Shown here piece after piece: positions 61,510 through 64,000 of a stretch of DNA of 64,000 nucleotides (position 1 is the first letter of the stretch; each line of letters starts with the position of its first letter). The DNA is from Streptomyces albospinus (lineage in GTDB: Bacteria > Actinomycetota > Actinomycetes > Streptomycetales > Streptomycetaceae): contig NZ_BMRP01000003.1 in the NCBI RefSeq assembly GCF_014648695.1, forward strand, positions 258,147 through 322,146, given 5' to 3'. Under the pieces are notes generated by a model, which made no database searches, was not told the DNA's origin, and saw only the letters and a program-made list of their open reading frames with translations. The position numbers and the translations under genes were made by a program.

Positions 61510-62019
61510 AGCCGCCTGCCTCGTCAGGATGGTCTTGGGTACCGCGATGGTCTTGGACACCGCGCTCCAGGCGGGTGACGTCACCCGGTGGGCGAGGCAG
61601 ACCGGGCGCGGCCCGTCGCACGCCCCGGGCTGCGCACATCGGCGCGCACGCCCCGCATACGCAAAGGGAATTGCTCGGCGGCACCACTGGGCGGTACCGC
61701 GGCCGGGCGGCGTTCTCAGCCCTGGAGCCCGCGCTGTCATATGCGTGATTCCATGGAATCACGCTGCGGGTGTCGCGCAATCCGAGGCGCGACCGGGCCC
61801 GTGGAGCGGTGAACGACCCGGCGGAACGGTCGCCCGCCCCCGGTCGGGCAGTTGCGCGTTGCCCGGACTGCCGGACGCGAGGCGGTGTGATCCGACCTGA
61901 TGAGGCGGCGGCGCGGCTGCGGCTGTTGCCGCTGTGCTACCTCCGGGCGGTACCGGTGACCGTATGTCCGGCGGTGCCGGTGATCGTCGCGGGTGTCGGG
62001 GGTGGGCCGTGCGCCCCGG
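61510..62019. other. Intergenic stretch with a perfect palindrome
   Basis: No gene with coding bias is seen in these 510 bases. The 5' end of the small hypothetical gene and the 3' end of the FUSC gene flank it. The palindrome at 61743-61764 is the only clear element. Confidence 0.45.
61743..61764. promoter_or_regulatory. Perfect 22-bp palindrome, probable operator
   Basis: The half-site GCGTGATTCCA is followed immediately by its exact complement, with no spacer, centred on an NcoI-like CCATGG. It lies 234 bases before the start of the hypothetical gene at 61509. A dimeric TetR- or GntR-type regulator could bind it. No regulator gene is adjacent. Confidence 0.55.
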
Positions 62020-63963
62020 TTACCCCGCCCCCGCATACTCCCGCAGCCGCTCCAGTTCGGCGGCCACATCGGTGAGCGTCGCGCAGTCGGGGACCGGCCG
62101 CAGCGCGGGCGGCGGGGTGCCGGTGGCACGGCGGCGGCGCGGGTCCTCCAGGGCGTCGGCCATGGCGGCGAGGGCCTGGCAGAGCCGTTCGGCCTCGTCG
62201 GGGTCCGGGCGGCGGGCGCCGTGGTCGAGGCGTACGGCGCAGGCGGTGGCGGCGTCGACGATGCGCTCGGCGGCGGTGACGGCGGTCAGCCAGTCGGGGG
62301 CACGGTCGCGGGCGGTGCGCAGTTCGGCCGCGGCGGTCTCGGCCGCCGCCCGTGCCCCGGCCAGCGCCCGGTAGGCGGCCCGGCGCAGCGCCAGCCGTTC
62401 GGTGGGGTCGGTGGGGCGGCCGTCCGGGCGGGGCGCAAGGACGTGGCGCAGGAAGCGTTCGGTGGCGCGCAGGGCCGCGGTGACCCGCTGGCCGACCCTG
62501 CGGCGCGGGTCCGCGAGCCGGGGCAGATGGCCGACGACGAGGACGATCGCGCACGCGAGGGAGGTGTCGACGATCCGTTCGGCGGGGGCCTGCCGCGCGC
62601 CGCCGGCGTAGACGAACGACAGCACCATGAGCGTGATCGCGGCGGTTTGCAGGGCGAAGTGCCGGGTGGCGAACGGCAGCAGCGCACCGCCCGCGCCGGC
62701 CACCATCGCGGGCCACCAGCTCCCCGACAGCAGCAGCCCGGCCCCGGCGAAGACCAGCACGCCCGCCGCGGTGCCGGCGAAGCGGTTCACCGTGCGGGAG
62801 AACAGCGGGCCCAGGTCCGGCTTGACGAGGAAGGTGACGGTCGTGGGGAGCCAGTACCAGTGGTCGGCGCGCAGCAGCAGCGCGACGGCGGCGCTGGCGC
62901 CGATGCAGACGGCGACCCGCAGTCCGTAGTCCCGCCCGGCGGGTCCGAGCGCGGCGCCCACTGCGGTCGCCGTGGCCGGTGCCGCGGACGACGGCCGCGG
63001 CAGGGGCCGTTCCCGTGCGAAGGCGACCGCCGCGTCCAGCAGGGCGTGGTCGAAGGCCCCGCGTGCCGCGGAACTGTTCTCCGGGGCGCACAGCCGGCCC
63101 GGCGGGCGCCCGGTGCGCAACGCCTCGGCGAACCGCCGGGGGCTCTGCGCGACCCGCGCCGGCAGCGGGCGGGCCTCCCACAGCAGCGCGACACTGGCCT
63201 CGCACAGCGCGGTGGCCGCGGCGAAGCGTTCGGCCAGCAGCAGCTCTTCCGTACGGGCGGGCCGGCGCAGCAGCCGGCTCGTGAGGCGGCGCAGCCGCAG
63301 CGCCTCGTCGGCGCGGTCCAGGGCGGCGGTGAGCCGGCGCCGGGCGGGCTCGGCGCCGGGTCCGCCGACCGCCGCCAGGACGTCGGCGAGCGCGTCGAAG
63401 ACCGTGGCGACCGCTGCCCGCTCGCCGCTGAGCGGCCCGCCCGCCGGGCGCGGGGTACGCAGCACCAGCCGCAGCAGGAGCAGCCAGAGGCAGCCGGCGA
63501 GGACGTACAGCGCCTTCGCCCAGGGCGCGCCGGGCAGCGGCATGCCCGCGCCGAGGACGGTGGCGGCCAGCATCTGCATGCCCGCGTTGGAGCGCACCGG
63601 CCCGGTGACGCTGACCGCCCCGGAGACGAAGCCGACCGCGCACAGCGCCGGCACCAGCCACCAGCCGGCGTCGGCGGCCCGCAGCGCACCGCCGATCAGC
63701 ATCCCGAACGCCGAGGCCAGCGCGGGCAGTCCGATGTGGACGATGCCGGTGCGCCGGGTCCCGGGGCGGTCGTTGACACCGGCCAGCATCGAGCCGAGTG
63801 CGGCGAGCACGCCGGGCGCCGGGTGCCCGGTCGCGATCCCCGCGGCCAGCAGCGGCCCCGCACAGAGCGCGCCCCGCACGACCGCCGGCCACGGCACGGG
63901 CAGCCGCTGCCAGCGGAAGGGGTGGGCGAGCCAGGCGGGCACGGCGCGCTGGGCGCGGGGCAT
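62020..63963 (-). CDS. FUSC family (fusaric-acid-resistance-like) inner-membrane protein
   Basis: The protein has 647 residues from the ATG at 63963, with GAGGAGACCC upstream. It has two clusters of about six hydrophobic helices. The first spans about 28-160 (GALCAGPLLAAGIATGHP to GCLWLLLLRLVL). The second, about 340-500, includes YGLRVAVCIGASAAVALLLRADHWYWLPTTVTFLVKPDLGPLFSRTVNRFAGTAAGV, which is the FUSC signature. Soluble helical domains follow each cluster. FUSC-type proteins are linked to export of aromatic acids in enteric bacteria; the substrate in Streptomyces is unknown. Only 37 bases lie upstream in this window, so operon partners to the right cannot be judged. Confidence 0.88.
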   Translation of the reverse strand: MPRAQRAVPAWLAHPFRWQRLPVPWPAVVRGALCAGPLLAAGIATGHPAPGVLAALGSMLAGVNDRPGTRRTGIVHIGLPALASAFGMLIGGALRAADAGWWLVPALCAVGFVSGAVSVTGPVRSNAGMQMLAATVLGAGMPLPGAPWAKALYVLAGCLWLLLLRLVLRTPRPAGGPLSGERAAVATVFDALADVLAAVGGPGAEPARRRLTAALDRADEALRLRRLTSRLLRRPARTEELLLAERFAAATALCEASVALLWEARPLPARVAQSPRRFAEALRTGRPPGRLCAPENSSAARGAFDHALLDAAVAFARERPLPRPSSAAPATATAVGAALGPAGRDYGLRVAVCIGASAAVALLLRADHWYWLPTTVTFLVKPDLGPLFSRTVNRFAGTAAGVLVFAGAGLLLSGSWWPAMVAGAGGALLPFATRHFALQTAAITLMVLSFVYAGGARQAPAERIVDTSLACAIVLVVGHLPRLADPRRRVGQRVTAALRATERFLRHVLAPRPDGRPTDPTERLALRRAAYRALAGARAAAETAAAELRTARDRAPDWLTAVTAAERIVDAATACAVRLDHGARRPDPDEAERLCQALAAMADALEDPRRRRATGTPPPALRPVPDCATLTDVAAELERLREYAGAG

Positions 63964-64000
63964 GGGTCTCCTCGGGCGATGGCGTGGGTACGCGGACACG

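Overview
This window is high-GC actinobacterial chromosome, almost certainly Streptomyces. The evidence is strong third-position GC bias, frequent GTG and TTG starts, a conservon (cvn) operon, WhiJ-type XRE/DUF397 genes, a hopanoid cluster with a neighbouring type I idi gene, and an SCO6745-family protein. It is mostly ordinary core and arm-proximal sequence. There is no phage, insertion sequence, CRISPR array or complete modular biosynthetic cluster. Two tRNA genes are present, Pro(GGG) and initiator Met(CAT), both on the minus strand and each followed by a clear hairpin terminator.

Layout. At 0-6 kb are a DUF309 protein, a D-Ala-D-Ala carboxypeptidase, a cytochrome P450, and a minus-strand trio (XRE regulator, ImmA-type metallopeptidase, 7-TM protein), then tRNA-Pro. 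At 6-14 kb are a split transketolase pair behind a MerR/SoxR-like operator, a monoacylglycerol-lipase-like hydrolase, a large Tat-exported beta-propeller/amidohydrolase fusion and an acyl-CoA dehydrogenase. At 14-18.3 kb is a conservon (sensor kinase, roadblock, DUF742, GTPase) ending in a GAF protein. At 18.5-29 kb are single genes: MBL hydrolase, GNAT, FAD oxidoreductase, PfkB kinase, DUF574 methyltransferase, a WhiJ-like DUF397/XRE pair with a divergent ATPase, SGNH hydrolase and tyrosine phosphatase. Among them lie three gene remnants, two recognisable (STM4011-like radical SAM and serpin) and one not.

At 29.5-41.3 kb is a complete minus-strand hopanoid operon: hpnC, hpnD and hpnE (squalene), a polyprenyl diphosphate synthase, shc (cyclisation), hpnG and hpnH (adenosylhopane side chain), dxs (precursor supply) and an HpnO-like aminotransferase. 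Directly downstream in map order, at 41.7-48.7 kb, is a second tightly overlapping minus-strand operon. It encodes two CDP-alcohol phosphotransferases (one starting at CTG), a nucleotidyltransferase, a glycerol-1-phosphate-dehydrogenase-like enzyme, a family 2 glycosyltransferase and a two-gene ABC exporter. I read it as a pathway that makes and exports an unidentified phosphodiester-linked envelope glycolipid or polymer. It is the best candidate here for an undescribed system. A divergent idi gene follows.

At 49.8-64 kb are an anti-sigma-like ATPase, an HdeD-like membrane protein, tRNA-fMet, an ABC-F protein, enoyl-CoA hydratase, a DJ-1/PfpI protein beside a GlxA-type regulator, an SCO6745-family protein, Tex, a chloramphenicol-type MFS exporter with a likely leader-peptide attenuator, a small conserved protein, and a FUSC-type membrane protein at the right edge.

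Several genes appear to be leaderless: a TANNNT -10 hexamer lies 6-7 bases before the start codon. I used this to choose starts where no ribosome-binding site was visible. All family assignments are by eye, without database searches.
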